DNA of 64,000 bases from Paraburkholderia sp. BL21I4N1 (GTDB lineage Bacteria > Pseudomonadota > Gammaproteobacteria > Burkholderiales > Burkholderiaceae), in NCBI RefSeq assembly GCF_002973525.1, contig NZ_PVEN01000001.1:372001-436000 (forward strand), read 5' to 3'. The translations under genes and the position numbers were made by a program. Below the pieces are notes generated by a model, which was given only the letters and a program-made list of their open reading frames with translations, was not told the origin of the DNA and searched no databases. This document shows positions 1 to 8,401 of this stretch, in pieces (the stretch's first letter is position 1; each line of letters starts with the position of its first letter).

Positions 1-651
1 GATGCCGTTCGCACCGACGTTGGCGGCGGTCGACATCAGGCGGCCCACCTGGCATTCGGACGGCGCGGCGGCCGTCAGTGCCGGGTCGCCGATCACCTGG
101 ATCGGCAGCGTCGACGCAATCTCGCCCGACAGCGCGAGATCGGCGGTATGCACCGTGCCCCACGTATAGCCGCTGCCGAACAACGCGCACTCGGCGAGCG
201 GCAGGCTGTTGGCCGTTTCGGTGCCGAGCGTGTTAAAGGTCGCGTCCGGAATCGCGGAACGCACGAGGCGCAGCCCGTACGAGCCCGTGTCGACCAGCAC
301 GTTCGGAATCGTCACGCAGTTGGTGGTGGCGTTCGTCCCCGGCGTGCAGAGCTTGATGCTCACCATCGGCTGGTTGTGAATGCTCGTGCCGCTGACCGTC
401 ACCGCCATCGTGTTGCCGGGACCGACCGCGGTCGGCACGGCGGACGCGTCGGCTGCGAGCACGTTCGGCGTCGAGGTGATCAACGGCGGACTCGAGGTGC
501 CGTTCGTCGCGCCGCCCGACGGTGTGCCCGAATTGCCGCCCGATGCCGACGAACTGGTTGTCGAACTGTTGCTGCTGCCGCCACCACCCCCACCGCAGGC
601 GGCCAGACTCAGGCCGAGCGCCGCGGCAATAATCCATGCGATTTTGCGCAC
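1..651 (-). CDS. DUF3443-type lipoprotein, N-terminal part (cut by window edge)
   Basis: The frame opens at a GTG at 651 and runs to base 1 without a stop, so 217 codons are visible and the C-terminus is outside the window. Residues 1-19 are a lipoprotein signal with lipobox LAAC (Cys19), followed by a Gly run and a Ser/Thr/Gly-rich linker to about residue 56, so the protein should be anchored in the envelope. The folded part contains VDTGSYGLRL around residues 120-129. A purine-rich GAGAGAAT lies just before the GTG. It sits 29 nt downstream of the DUF2844 gene on the same strand, a pairing common in Burkholderia. The family assignment is from memory of the motif and neighbour; function is unknown. 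The DTGS motif resembles an aspartic protease site. Confidence 0.75.
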   Translation of the reverse strand, partial: MRKIAWIIAAALGLSLAACGGGGGGSSNSSTTSSSASGGNSGTPSGGATNGTSSPPLITSTPNVLAADASAVPTAVGPGNTMAVTVSGTSIHNQPMVSIKLCTPGTNATTNCVTIPNVLVDTGSYGLRLVRSAIPDATFNTLGTETANSLPLAECALFGSGYTWGTVHTADLALSGEIASTLPIQVIGDPALTAAAPSECQVGRLMSTAANVGANGI

Positions 652-680
652 TTGTATTCTCTCGATTGATTTCTGTTGAT

Positions 681-1193
681 TTACTTGATGTCGTCAGCGC
701 TCAGGCCTTGCGGCAGCGCTTGCGGCAAATAGGCACGGCCCACGAAGGAGCCCATGTGCCCACCCGTCTCCACGACCAGCCCCGTCTGACGCACGACGGC
801 GGCGCTGTAGCCGCTGCCTTGCGTGTTGTGCGCGTCGGTGAGTGCCTGGACGTATGTCGGGAAGTAAGTGGCGAGAAGCGTCTTCAGCGGCGGCATGGCC
901 GGACCTTGCCAGCTCAACGCGAACACGGTGTTCCCCGCCGTGATGTACTCGTTGACCACCGTGCCGGTGGGCAGCGTGGTCTGGCTGACGGTATAAGCCG
1001 GCGTCGCTGCATTGGCGCTGGCGTTCGCCGCGAAGCGCGCCACTGCGGCGCCGCCAGGACTGGCCGCGCCAGCGTTGGTGCTGCTGGCTGTCACCGGATA
1101 CGTCGGCGCGCTACCCAGCGCCGCGTAAGCCGGCGCGACGGCAACGAGCGACGCCGCCGCCACGACGGCGATTCCAAATTTGCTGGTTATCAT
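681..1193 (-). CDS. DUF2844 family secreted protein
   Basis: A 170-residue protein with a cleavable signal peptide (hydrophobic residues about 7-24, ending AYA-A) and an Ala/Ser-rich first third. The C-terminal half (NEYITAGNTVFALSWQGPAM and later RAYLP) matches my memory of DUF2844, a periplasmic family of unknown role found next to DUF3443 in Burkholderiaceae. It precedes the DUF3443 lipoprotein on the same strand with a 29-nt gap, so the two are probably co-transcribed. The start is the only good ATG before the signal peptide; no clear Shine-Dalgarno sequence precedes it. The 229 bases upstream are locally AT-rich (about 1260-1330) and probably hold the promoter. Confidence 0.8.
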   Translation of the reverse strand: MITSKFGIAVVAAASLVAVAPAYAALGSAPTYPVTASSTNAGAASPGGAAVARFAANASANAATPAYTVSQTTLPTGTVVNEYITAGNTVFALSWQGPAMPPLKTLLATYFPTYVQALTDAHNTQGSGYSAAVVRQTGLVVETGGHMGSFVGRAYLPQALPQGLSADDIK

Positions 1194-1422
1194 TTTTTGG
1201 TTTTGCGGAAGTTTTCGAAAAATACGCGCGAGCTTGCCCTCGCGCTCGCGCGAAAAGAATCTTAGCGTGCAGTCGCGTTTTTAAATTTAACGAATTGAGA
1301 AGTGAATCCGCTTCTGTTTGAAATTGAAAGCTTGGCCATGCGGAGAAAGCAAGCTGCACTAAGTGATGCGTAATGGCTATCGAATCGACGCGCGCGCGGT
1401 GGTGATGGTTTTCGTCACGTGT

Positions 1423-2985
1423 TCAGACGGCCAGTTGCGCGCTAATCGCGCGCGCCATCACGCGGTTGCGTCCGGCGGCTTTCGCTGCGTACAGCTGGGT
1501 ATCCGCCGCCGCGAGCAGCGCGGCCGCGCTGCCGCCTTCGGGCGGTTGGCAAGCCGCGCAGCCGACGCTGATCGTCACGTGGCCGCCCGGTGTATCTTTG
1601 TTCGCGAGTCCTGCCGACTCGACGCGTTTGCGGATTTTTTCGGCGACCTTGAGCGCACCGTCGAGCGACGTATTGGGCAGCACCACGGCGAATTCCTCGC
1701 CACCGTAGCGGGCGGCAAGGTCCAATGCGCGTCGCGTGCCCGACAGAATGCGTTCGGCGACCACGGTCAACACTTCGTCGCCGGTGGCGTGTCCGTAGGT
1801 ATCGTTGAAGCGCTTGAAATGATCGATGTCGATGAACAGCAGCGCCAGCGACGTTTGCTCGCGCTGCGCGCGCCGCCACTCCTGCGCGAGCCGATGGTCG
1901 AAGGCGCGGCGGTTGCTGAGTCCGGTCAACGCGTCGGTGGCGGCGACGCGCTGCAACGCGGCCTCGGCGCGCACCTTGTCGCGCAGCGCGAAAGCGAACA
2001 GCCACACCACCACCACGTAGGCGCCGCCGAATAGCACCGTCATCGCGCCCGCCAGCAGATTGCGACGCCGCCAGCCCGCCAGCACGTCTTCCACGGCCGG
2101 CGCGATACCGACGATGATCGGCGTGTCCGGCACATGCGCAAACGTGTAAAGCCGCGAGACGCCATCCAGCGAACCGTCCGAGACGAAGCTGCCGGTCTCG
2201 TTGCCGGCAATGCCGGCGAAGTTCGCGGTCTTCGCATAGTTCGAGCCGATGCCGAGGCGCGCCGCGGGCTGGCTCGCGAGCAGCGTGCCGTTGTTCAGCA
2301 CGATAAAGCCGCCGCCGTTGGGGCCGAGCGAGATGTTGTCGAGCAGATGCTCGAAGTATTCGATTCGCACGCTGGCCATTGCAATGCCGTCGAAGGCGCC
2401 GTCGGGCGTCTCGACGCGTCGTGACAATGCGACGGCCAGCGCGCCGCCGCGCACTTGCGACGCATACGGATTCGACAGGTAGAGGCCCGCGTGCGGCGTG
2501 TTCTGTTGAACGGTGAAGTAATCCCGCTGCGCGAACGACAGCCCCGGATACAACTTGCCGCTCATCGACGCTTTCACGCGGCCTTGCGCGTCGAGCACGT
2601 AGGCGTCGCCGGCTAGAGGGGAACCCAGCGTGCGATCGAACAGCACGCGCTGCCGGAGGTCGGGCGGCAAGCGCCACGTTTCTGCCTCGCCCGCGTCCTT
2701 TGCAACCCCGAGCAGGGAGGTGTCATACAGATGGAAGTTGCGCGAGAGATCGCGGCTGATGATCGTGACGAGGTTGCGCGAGCTCTCGACGGCGTGGCGG
2801 AATTCTTCCTCGCGGCTGTTGTAGAGCGCGAGGAACGTGAGGGCGGCCATCACCGTGGCGGTGAGCATGCCGGAGAGGCCCGCGAGAAAAGGATGCCGGC
2901 CGATCGCACGCAAAATGCAGAGGCGTATCTCGACGAGCCGCCGCGCCAACCTGTACCGCGAGGTGACAACCTGTCTTTTCGACAC
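1423..2985 (-). CDS. membrane diguanylate cyclase with periplasmic Cache-type sensor
   Basis: A 520-residue protein. Transmembrane helices lie at about 34-55 and 308-334, bracketing a roughly 250-residue periplasmic domain typical of Cache/PAS-like ligand sensors. A GGDEF domain follows (about 345-510). The active-site loop is GGEEF (428-432) and an RALD inhibitory I-site sits five residues earlier (419-422), so the enzyme should make cyclic di-GMP from two GTP and be product-inhibited. The start is a GTG with GGGAG about 8 nt upstream. It is a single gene with no obvious operon partner. The ligand cannot be told from sequence. Confidence 0.93.
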   Translation of the reverse strand: MSKRQVVTSRYRLARRLVEIRLCILRAIGRHPFLAGLSGMLTATVMAALTFLALYNSREEEFRHAVESSRNLVTIISRDLSRNFHLYDTSLLGVAKDAGEAETWRLPPDLRQRVLFDRTLGSPLAGDAYVLDAQGRVKASMSGKLYPGLSFAQRDYFTVQQNTPHAGLYLSNPYASQVRGGALAVALSRRVETPDGAFDGIAMASVRIEYFEHLLDNISLGPNGGGFIVLNNGTLLASQPAARLGIGSNYAKTANFAGIAGNETGSFVSDGSLDGVSRLYTFAHVPDTPIIVGIAPAVEDVLAGWRRRNLLAGAMTVLFGGAYVVVVWLFAFALRDKVRAEAALQRVAATDALTGLSNRRAFDHRLAQEWRRAQREQTSLALLFIDIDHFKRFNDTYGHATGDEVLTVVAERILSGTRRALDLAARYGGEEFAVVLPNTSLDGALKVAEKIRKRVESAGLANKDTPGGHVTISVGCAACQPPEGGSAAALLAAADTQLYAAKAAGRNRVMARAISAQLAV

Positions 2986-3083
2986 GTGTGTGGCTCCCGG
3001 AGAGGCCGGTCGATCCGGCGTTCGGGACGATGTCCGTCACCGCTTCCCGGCGCTAGGATTGAAGCATTGAACTCGCCGGAGGG

Positions 3084-3800
3084 TCAATCGCGGCTTTCCG
3101 CCTGACTCAAGGCATGCGCGCGACGCAGCCGTTCGCGGCTGTTGCTCAGATGCATGCGCATGGCGGCGCGCGCGTCGTCCGCGTCCTGGCGTTCGATCGC
3201 GCGATGGATCATCTGATGCTCGGCCAGCACGTTGCGCAGATGCTCGATATGGTCGAGCTCCGCGATCTCGGCGGTGCCGAGTCGAGTCCGCGGACTTACC
3301 GAGCGACCTAACTGACTGAGCACGTCGAAGAAATAACGGTTGCCGCTCGCCCGCGCGATCTGCAAATGAAACTCGATGTCGTGCGCGACGGTGTCGGTGC
3401 TGCCGCGTTCGAGTTCCGACTCGAAGCGTGTCAGCGCGGCGCGCATCTGCTTCAGATGCTGGTCCGTGCGCCGCGCGGCGGCGAGCGCGGCCGACGCGGC
3501 TTCGACGTCGATACGAAATTCGATGATCGCCATCACGTCCAGCATGCTGGAGAGATCGGCGGCGGGCAATTGCAGCGGTTCTTCCGAAGCGGGCGCGAGC
3601 ACGAAGGTGCCGATGCCGTGCCGGGTCTCGACCACTCTCGCCGCCTGCAGGCGCGAGATCGCCTCGCGGACCACGGAGCGGCTCACGGAGAGCTGCTTCA
3701 TCATCGCGACTTCGGTGGGAATGCGGTCGCCCGGCCGCAACGCGCCGCGGCGGATTTCGTCGGAAAGGGTGGCCACCACCTTCTCAGTTAGGCTGCTCAT
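3084..3800 (-). CDS. GntR-family (FadR/FCD) regulator of the glucarate genes
   Basis: A 238-residue regulator with an N-terminal winged helix (residues 5-70; SVSRSVVREAISRLQ is the recognition region) and a C-terminal all-helical FCD ligand domain (about 90-220), which in this family binds small carboxylates, often through a metal. It is transcribed away from the glucarate permease and dehydratase. Two matching TGTC-N4-GAC repeats lie in the 403-base gap between them. By position it probably represses or activates glucarate use in response to the substrate or a breakdown product; this is inference from context. Confidence 0.88.
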   Translation of the reverse strand: MSSLTEKVVATLSDEIRRGALRPGDRIPTEVAMMKQLSVSRSVVREAISRLQAARVVETRHGIGTFVLAPASEEPLQLPAADLSSMLDVMAIIEFRIDVEAASAALAAARRTDQHLKQMRAALTRFESELERGSTDTVAHDIEFHLQIARASGNRYFFDVLSQLGRSVSPRTRLGTAEIAELDHIEHLRNVLAEHQMIHRAIERQDADDARAAMRMHLSNSRERLRRAHALSQAESRD

Positions 3801-3958
3801 TTCTGTGGTTTGTCGGCTAATCGGCTAAAAATGCGCGCGTTGCGTGCGCGAGAGGTCGTACAACGGGACGGCCCGGCCATCATAGCGCCGCTCGGCGGCA
3901 CGGACGATCCCGCGACCGAGATCTTAATCTGCCGGGCGTACGAGATACTTCATATTAT

Positions 3959-3970
3959 TGTCATCAGACG
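3959..3970. promoter_or_regulatory. candidate GntR operator, copy 1
   Basis: TGTCATCAGACG: half-sites TGTC and GAC(g) around a four-base centre, in an AT-rich stretch. It matches copy 2 at 10 of 12 positions. FCD-type GntR proteins typically bind short palindromes of this kind, and the only adjacent regulator is the divergent GntR gene. Binding is inferred. Confidence 0.45.
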
Positions 3971-4096
3971 TCTTGGTTTTTTGCTGTGCGCCGCGCGGCC
4001 ACGTCGGTGAAATCCGCGCACAATCCATGTGGGACGGCGATTTAAGCGAGGAAGGGTAAACACCGCATTGGAATCATTCAAGCTCTGCATGTAGAC

Positions 4097-4108
4097 TGTC
4101 GTCAGACA
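4097..4108. promoter_or_regulatory. candidate GntR operator, copy 2
   Basis: TGTCGTCAGACA: a TGTC/GACA inverted repeat with a four-base centre, 138 bases from copy 1 and about 96 bases before the permease start. Two sites this far apart would allow looping or separate control of the divergent promoters. Confidence 0.45.
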
Positions 4109-4203
4109 ACGTATCACGCGCTTCCCGCATCTTTGCACTTCTGCCCGAATGCGTCGCGTTGTGTTCGATCAGGCTACCCAAGTGGTCGATACTGGAGACA
4201 ACC

Positions 4204-5535
4204 TTGACCTCTGCTCTTGCCCCGGCCGCCGATCCGCTCGAATCGGCGGTCTCCAAAGTCAAACGACACGTATTGCCGCTGTTCCTGATCATGTTCATCG
4301 CGAACTACATCGACCGCGTGAACATCGGTTTCGTCAATTCGCACATGCAGACGGACCTGGGCATCGGCGCGGCGGCGTATGGTCTGGGCAGCGGTTTGTT
4401 CTTCATCGGCTATGCGCTGTTCGAAGTGCCTTCGAACGTACTGATGCAAAAGTACGGCGCGCGCGCGTGGCTCACCCGCATCATGGGTACGTGGGGGCTC
4501 GTCGCGGCGGCCATGGCGTTTGTCTGGAACGATACGTCGTTCTATGTGCTGCGTTTTCTGCTCGGTGTCGCCGAAGCGGGCTTCTTTCCCGGCGTGGTGT
4601 TTTACTTCACCCAGTGGCTGCCGCAGAAAGATCGCGGCAAAGCGGTAGCGGTTTTTCTCGCCGGTTCCGCGCTGGCCTCGGTGCTGTCCGGCCCGATCAC
4701 CGGTAGCCTGCTGTCCATTCGCGGCTTCGGCCTGCACGGCTGGCAGTGGATGTTCCTCGTCGAAGGCGGCTTTTCGATCGTGCTGTGCGGCGTGAGCTGG
4801 GTGCTGCTGAAGTCGCGCATTCGCGACGCGTCATGGCTCACCGCCGAAGAACGCACGGTGCTCGAAACGTCGATCGCGACGGAACAGGCCGAGCGCGAGG
4901 CGCACGGCGGCGCGCATCTGCCCGCCATGAAACTGCTGAAAGATCCGCAGATTCTGCTGTTCTGCTTTCTCTACTTCGCGATTCAGTTGACCATCTACGC
5001 CGCGACCTTCTGGCTGCCGACCATCATCCGCAAGATGGGCGGTCTGTCCGATTTCCAGGTCGGCATGCTCAACGCGATTCCGTGGCTGATCGCCATGGTT
5101 GCGATGTACTGTTTCGCAGTGCTGTCGTCGAAGTGGCGCTATCAGCAAGCGTGGCTCGCGGTGGCGCTGGTGATCGCGGCGTGTGGGCTGTTTGCATCGA
5201 CATCAGGCAATCCGGTGCTGTCGTTCGTGGCAATCTGTTTCTCGGCGATCGGCTTCAAGGCGGCGGCTTCCCTGTTCTGGCCGATTCCGCAAGGCTATCT
5301 GGATGCTCGCGTAGCGGCGGCGGTGATCGCCTTGATCAACTCGGTGGGCAACCTCGGCGGCTTCTTTGCGCCGGCCACGTTCGGCTATCTGCAGCAGCAC
5401 ACCGGTTCGATTACCGGCGGCCTGTACGGCCTAGGCGTGGCGTCGCTGATCGCCGCAGCCGCCGGCTTCCTGACCCGCGACCGGCGCGTGAATCGCGACG
5501 CGCAGCCGGAGCCGGTGCATCGCAGCGCGCACTGA
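4204..5535 (+). CDS. MFS transporter, anion:cation symporter family; probable D-glucarate permease
   Basis: A twelve-helix major facilitator of the ACS family (GudP/GarP-like). The first helix region reads IMFIANYIDRVNIGF, typical of this family, and the second part of the N-terminal half contains the ALFEVPSNVLMQKYGAR signature. I place the start at a TTG (4204) because GGAG lies 6 nt before it; an upstream ATG at 4159 in the same frame lacks such a site and would add 15 untypical residues. The dehydratase follows after 144 bases on the same strand, which makes glucarate or galactarate the likely substrate. Length (443 residues) is normal. Confidence 0.88.
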   Translation: MTSALAPAADPLESAVSKVKRHVLPLFLIMFIANYIDRVNIGFVNSHMQTDLGIGAAAYGLGSGLFFIGYALFEVPSNVLMQKYGARAWLTRIMGTWGLVAAAMAFVWNDTSFYVLRFLLGVAEAGFFPGVVFYFTQWLPQKDRGKAVAVFLAGSALASVLSGPITGSLLSIRGFGLHGWQWMFLVEGGFSIVLCGVSWVLLKSRIRDASWLTAEERTVLETSIATEQAEREAHGGAHLPAMKLLKDPQILLFCFLYFAIQLTIYAATFWLPTIIRKMGGLSDFQVGMLNAIPWLIAMVAMYCFAVLSSKWRYQQAWLAVALVIAACGLFASTSGNPVLSFVAICFSAIGFKAAASLFWPIPQGYLDARVAAAVIALINSVGNLGGFFAPATFGYLQQHTGSITGGLYGLGVASLIAAAAGFLTRDRRVNRDAQPEPVHRSAH

Positions 5536-5679
5536 TTCCACGGATCGCTAGCGGTGTTCATCATGGGTTAAGCCATTTCTACTTTTCGTCCGCCGGCTGT
5601 GTCGAACGCGAGCGCTACGGAGCGCCACGCTGTTCACTTGCCGGCTCACTAACTCACTCACTTACGCAGGCTCAACATC

Positions 5680-7029
5680 ATGTCCACGCAACCCACTCAA
5701 TCGAACGCGACGCCGACCGTCACCGAACTGCGCGTCGTGCCCGTCGCCGGACGCGACAGCATGCTGATGAATTTGAGCGGCGCGCATGGCCCGTTCTTTA
5801 CGCGCAACATCGTGATTCTGCGCGATAGCGCGGGGCATATGGGCGTCGGCGAAGTGCCGGGCGGCGAGAGCATCCGCAAGACCATCGACGACGCGCGGCC
5901 GTTCGTCGTCGGTCAGTCGATCGGAAATTTGCAAGCGATCCTGAATAAAGCGCGCACGCAATTCGCCGATCGCGACGCGGGCGGCCGCGGCCTGCAGACC
6001 TTCGATCTGCGTACCACCATTCACGCGGTCACCGCGCTCGAAGCCGCGTTGCTCGATCTGCTCGGCCAGCATCTCGGCGTGCCGGTCGCGGCGCTGCTCG
6101 GCGAAGGCCAGCAACGCGACGAAGTGGAAATGCTCGGCTATCTGTTCTATATCGGCGACCGCAATAAGACCGATCTGCCGTATGCAAGCGGCGCCGACGG
6201 ACACGACGACTGGGAGCGCGTGCGCACCGAACAGGCAATGACACCCGAAGCCGTGGTGCGGCTCGCCGAAGCCGCGCAGGCGCGTTACGGTTTCAACGAC
6301 TTCAAGCTGAAAGGCGGCGTGCTGCCCGGCGACGCCGAAATCGAAGCGGTCACGGCGCTTGCCGAACGCTTTCCGAACGCGCGCGTGACGCTCGATCCGA
6401 ACGGCGCGTGGTCGCTGGCGGAGGCGGTGCGCCTGTGCCGCGATCAGCACGACGTGCTGGCTTACGCGGAAGATCCGTGCGGCGCGGAAAACGGTTATTC
6501 GGGCCGCGAGGTGATGGCCGAGTTTCGTCGCGCGACCGGCTTGCCGACGGCGACCAACATGATCGCCACCGACTGGCGTCAAATGGGCCACGCGATTCAA
6601 TTGCAGTCCGTGGATATTCCGCTGGCCGATCCGCACTTCTGGACCATGCAGGGTTCGGTGCGCGTCGCGCAGATGTGCAACGAATGGGGCCTCACGTGGG
6701 GCTCGCATTCGAACAATCACTTCGATATTTCGCTGGCTATGTTCACGCAGGTGGCGGCCGCGGCGCCCGGCAAGATCACCGCGATCGACACGCACTGGAT
6801 CTGGCAGGACGGTCAGCGTCTGACGCGCGACCCGCTGCAGATCGTCGGCGGTAAGGTGAAGGTGCCGCAGACGCCGGGTCTCGGCGTCGAGCTGGATATG
6901 GATGAACTCGAGAAGGCGCACGCGCTGTATCAGCAGCATGGTCTCGGCGCGCGCGACGACGGCGTCGCGATGCAGTATCTGATTCCGAACTGGAAGTTCG
7001 ACAACAAGCGCCCGTGCCTCGTGCGCTGA
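5680..7029 (+). CDS. gudD: glucarate dehydratase
   Basis: An enolase-superfamily enzyme of 449 residues that dehydrates D-glucarate (and L-idarate) to 5-dehydro-4-deoxyglucarate in the cytoplasm. Key residues are all present with a constant +4 shift from the E. coli enzyme as I remember it: KxK base (K209, K211 in FKLK), metal ligands D239, E270 and N293, and the D317/H343 dyad (ADPHF, SHSNNH). It lies after the permease and is closed by a terminator. The next pathway step (5-dehydro-4-deoxyglucarate dehydratase) is not in this window. Confidence 0.95.
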   Translation: MSTQPTQSNATPTVTELRVVPVAGRDSMLMNLSGAHGPFFTRNIVILRDSAGHMGVGEVPGGESIRKTIDDARPFVVGQSIGNLQAILNKARTQFADRDAGGRGLQTFDLRTTIHAVTALEAALLDLLGQHLGVPVAALLGEGQQRDEVEMLGYLFYIGDRNKTDLPYASGADGHDDWERVRTEQAMTPEAVVRLAEAAQARYGFNDFKLKGGVLPGDAEIEAVTALAERFPNARVTLDPNGAWSLAEAVRLCRDQHDVLAYAEDPCGAENGYSGREVMAEFRRATGLPTATNMIATDWRQMGHAIQLQSVDIPLADPHFWTMQGSVRVAQMCNEWGLTWGSHSNNHFDISLAMFTQVAAAAPGKITAIDTHWIWQDGQRLTRDPLQIVGGKVKVPQTPGLGVELDMDELEKAHALYQQHGLGARDDGVAMQYLIPNWKFDNKRPCLVR

Positions 7030-7036
7030 TCGAGAA

Positions 7037-7065
7037 AGGCCGCCGTCGTCGTCGGGGCGGCTTTT
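7037..7065 (+). terminator. intrinsic terminator after gudD
   Basis: GCCGCC (7039-7044) pairs with GGCGGC (7056-7061) and is followed directly by TTTT, 8 bases after the gudD stop. Confidence 0.65.
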
Positions 7066-7100
7066 GCGTGCGTCGGCGGATTCAATGACGATGCAACGAA

Positions 7101-7137
7101 AAACGCCGCCGGTTCAAAAACCGGCGGCGTTTTTTTC
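7101..7137. terminator. bidirectional intrinsic terminator
   Basis: A perfect 14-bp stem (7101-7114 with 7119-7132) around a four-base loop, with a T-run on the plus side and A-run on the other. It separates gudD from the convergent DUF3761 gene and can serve both. Confidence 0.85.
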
Positions 7138-7166
7138 GTGGTGCTCGCGTTGCTAACTGGCGGCGA

Positions 7167-7622
7167 TTACTGGCAAGCCTTGCCGTGATCCGCGTGATAG
7201 CCCTGCGCCTTGGCGTCGGCTTCGGACATGTAAGAGCCTTGCTTCGTCTTACCGTAGTACTTGTCGCCGGAGCAGTGATACACCTTGGTGCTGGTATTGA
7301 CCCACACCTTGCCGGGGCCGCCGCCTGCTGCCGGTGCGCTGGACGACATCGCGGCCATCGGCTTCGGTGCTGCCGCGGTCGACGAAGCGGAGGTGGCCGC
7401 TGCCGGCGCGCTCATCTTGGAAGCCGCTTTCTTGTCGACGCCGCCGTGACCACGGCAGGCGCCCTTCATCGTGGCGCCGGAGTACGAGGTTCCGTCTTTA
7501 CAGGTGGCGCTCACGGCGCCCGACGACATGGCGGATGCCGCCATCGGCGCGCTGGCTTGCGCGAACGCGGCAGAGGATGCGAAGGCGGCGCTCAGCGCGA
7601 GAATCAGGAACGGCTTATTCAT
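7167..7622 (-). CDS. DUF3761 family secreted protein
   Basis: A 151-residue exported protein: signal peptide (residues 1-21, ending AFA-Q), a conserved Cys/Gly block (TCKDGTSYSGATMKGACRG), a long Ala/Ser/Pro/Met-rich low-complexity linker, and a C-terminal block (VWVNTSTKVYHC, later YYGKTKQGSYMSEADA) with two further Cys. This two-block pattern matches my memory of DUF3761, of unknown function. I start at the ATG at 7622 because GGGGAG lies just upstream; a longer frame from 7646 adds eight residues without such a site. Four Cys suggest disulfides in the periplasm. It ends at the shared terminator with gudD. Confidence 0.8.
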   Translation of the reverse strand: MNKPFLILALSAAFASSAAFAQASAPMAASAMSSGAVSATCKDGTSYSGATMKGACRGHGGVDKKAASKMSAPAAATSASSTAAAPKPMAAMSSSAPAAGGGPGKVWVNTSTKVYHCSGDKYYGKTKQGSYMSEADAKAQGYHADHGKACQ

Positions 7623-7808
7623 TTCGTAGCTCCCCAGGATAAGCACGAAGGTTACGTGCGTTCTCCAGAAACGTTAGCCGTACCGATTACGTTGACCGCC
7701 ATTCGACCGCTTGAGGGTATTTGACAATTGAGTTGCGAGGCTATGCCCGGCGCCTGTAACGGCCGCCAGGCGGGCAACGCGAGCCCGGGACGCTGTGGTG
7801 CGACCGGC

Positions 7809-8264
7809 TCAAAGCAGGGATTTCCCCTGGGCGAGAATCTTGTCGCAAACCTGTTTGGTGACCTGTTCCTTCAGGCCGCCGCCGCTCAGATCCACCTGCT
7901 GGCCGCTGCCGCTGCTGAGGATGCCTTTGGCGCCCTGGGTATAGCCGCTGTCCGAGGTGGACGAGCCGCCCGGTAGTTTGCTCATCAGCGAGTCTTTCAC
8001 CGACGACGCGCCGTCGCCGCTGAGATAGTTGTTCTTGATACAGAACTGCAGCACGCCGGCGACGTTGCCGGTGCTGCCGGAGGTCACGGATTGTCCCGAC
8101 AGCGCGCCGCCCAGTCCGCCGAGGCTGCCGAGTCCGCCGCCGGACGATCCGCCCGAGTTGCCCTGCTGGAGTAAGTTGCCGAGTTGCGCGTTGGCCGCCG
8201 AAAGTGGCAGCAGCGCGGCGAACAGAATCCCTGCGCGTGCGGCCCGATACGTGCGTGCTTTCAT
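7809..8264 (-). CDS. DUF2501 family secreted protein
   Basis: A 151-residue exported protein with a signal peptide (residues 1-26, ending ANA-Q), a Gly/Ser-rich segment, then FCIKNNYLSGD and a C-terminal block with a second Cys (KQVCDKILAQGKSLL). This matches DUF2501 (YjjA-like) from memory; function is unknown. It is transcribed alone, in the same direction as the downstream DUF3761 gene but 186 bases away. Two Cys could form one disulfide. Confidence 0.8.
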   Translation of the reverse strand: MKARTYRAARAGILFAALLPLSAANAQLGNLLQQGNSGGSSGGGLGSLGGLGGALSGQSVTSGSTGNVAGVLQFCIKNNYLSGDGASSVKDSLMSKLPGGSSTSDSGYTQGAKGILSSGSGQQVDLSGGGLKEQVTKQVCDKILAQGKSLL

Positions 8265-8401
8265 CGTGGGCTCCTTCCGAGGATTTGAAAGAGCTTCTAC
8301 TATAGGTGCGTTTCGGGGGCCCGACTGTTAAACCTTGGCGGCACGCAATACGCACCGGGCGCGCCAGCAGCAATCGTGCCGCGCTTCGTGCCGGCTGCGG
8401 A

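Larger units (their letters stand above)
3801..4203. other. divergent intergenic region of the glucarate module
   Basis: About 400 bases without a supported gene between the divergent GntR regulator and the glucarate permease. It is locally AT-rich around 3950-3975 and carries two near-identical inverted-repeat sites (3959-3970 and 4097-4108). Both promoters should lie here. Short open frames in it overlap these sites and look accidental. Confidence 0.6.

Noticed and set aside
4074..4298. Minus-strand frame across the glucarate permease start
   Set aside because: It is antisense to a well-supported gene and covers the candidate operators.
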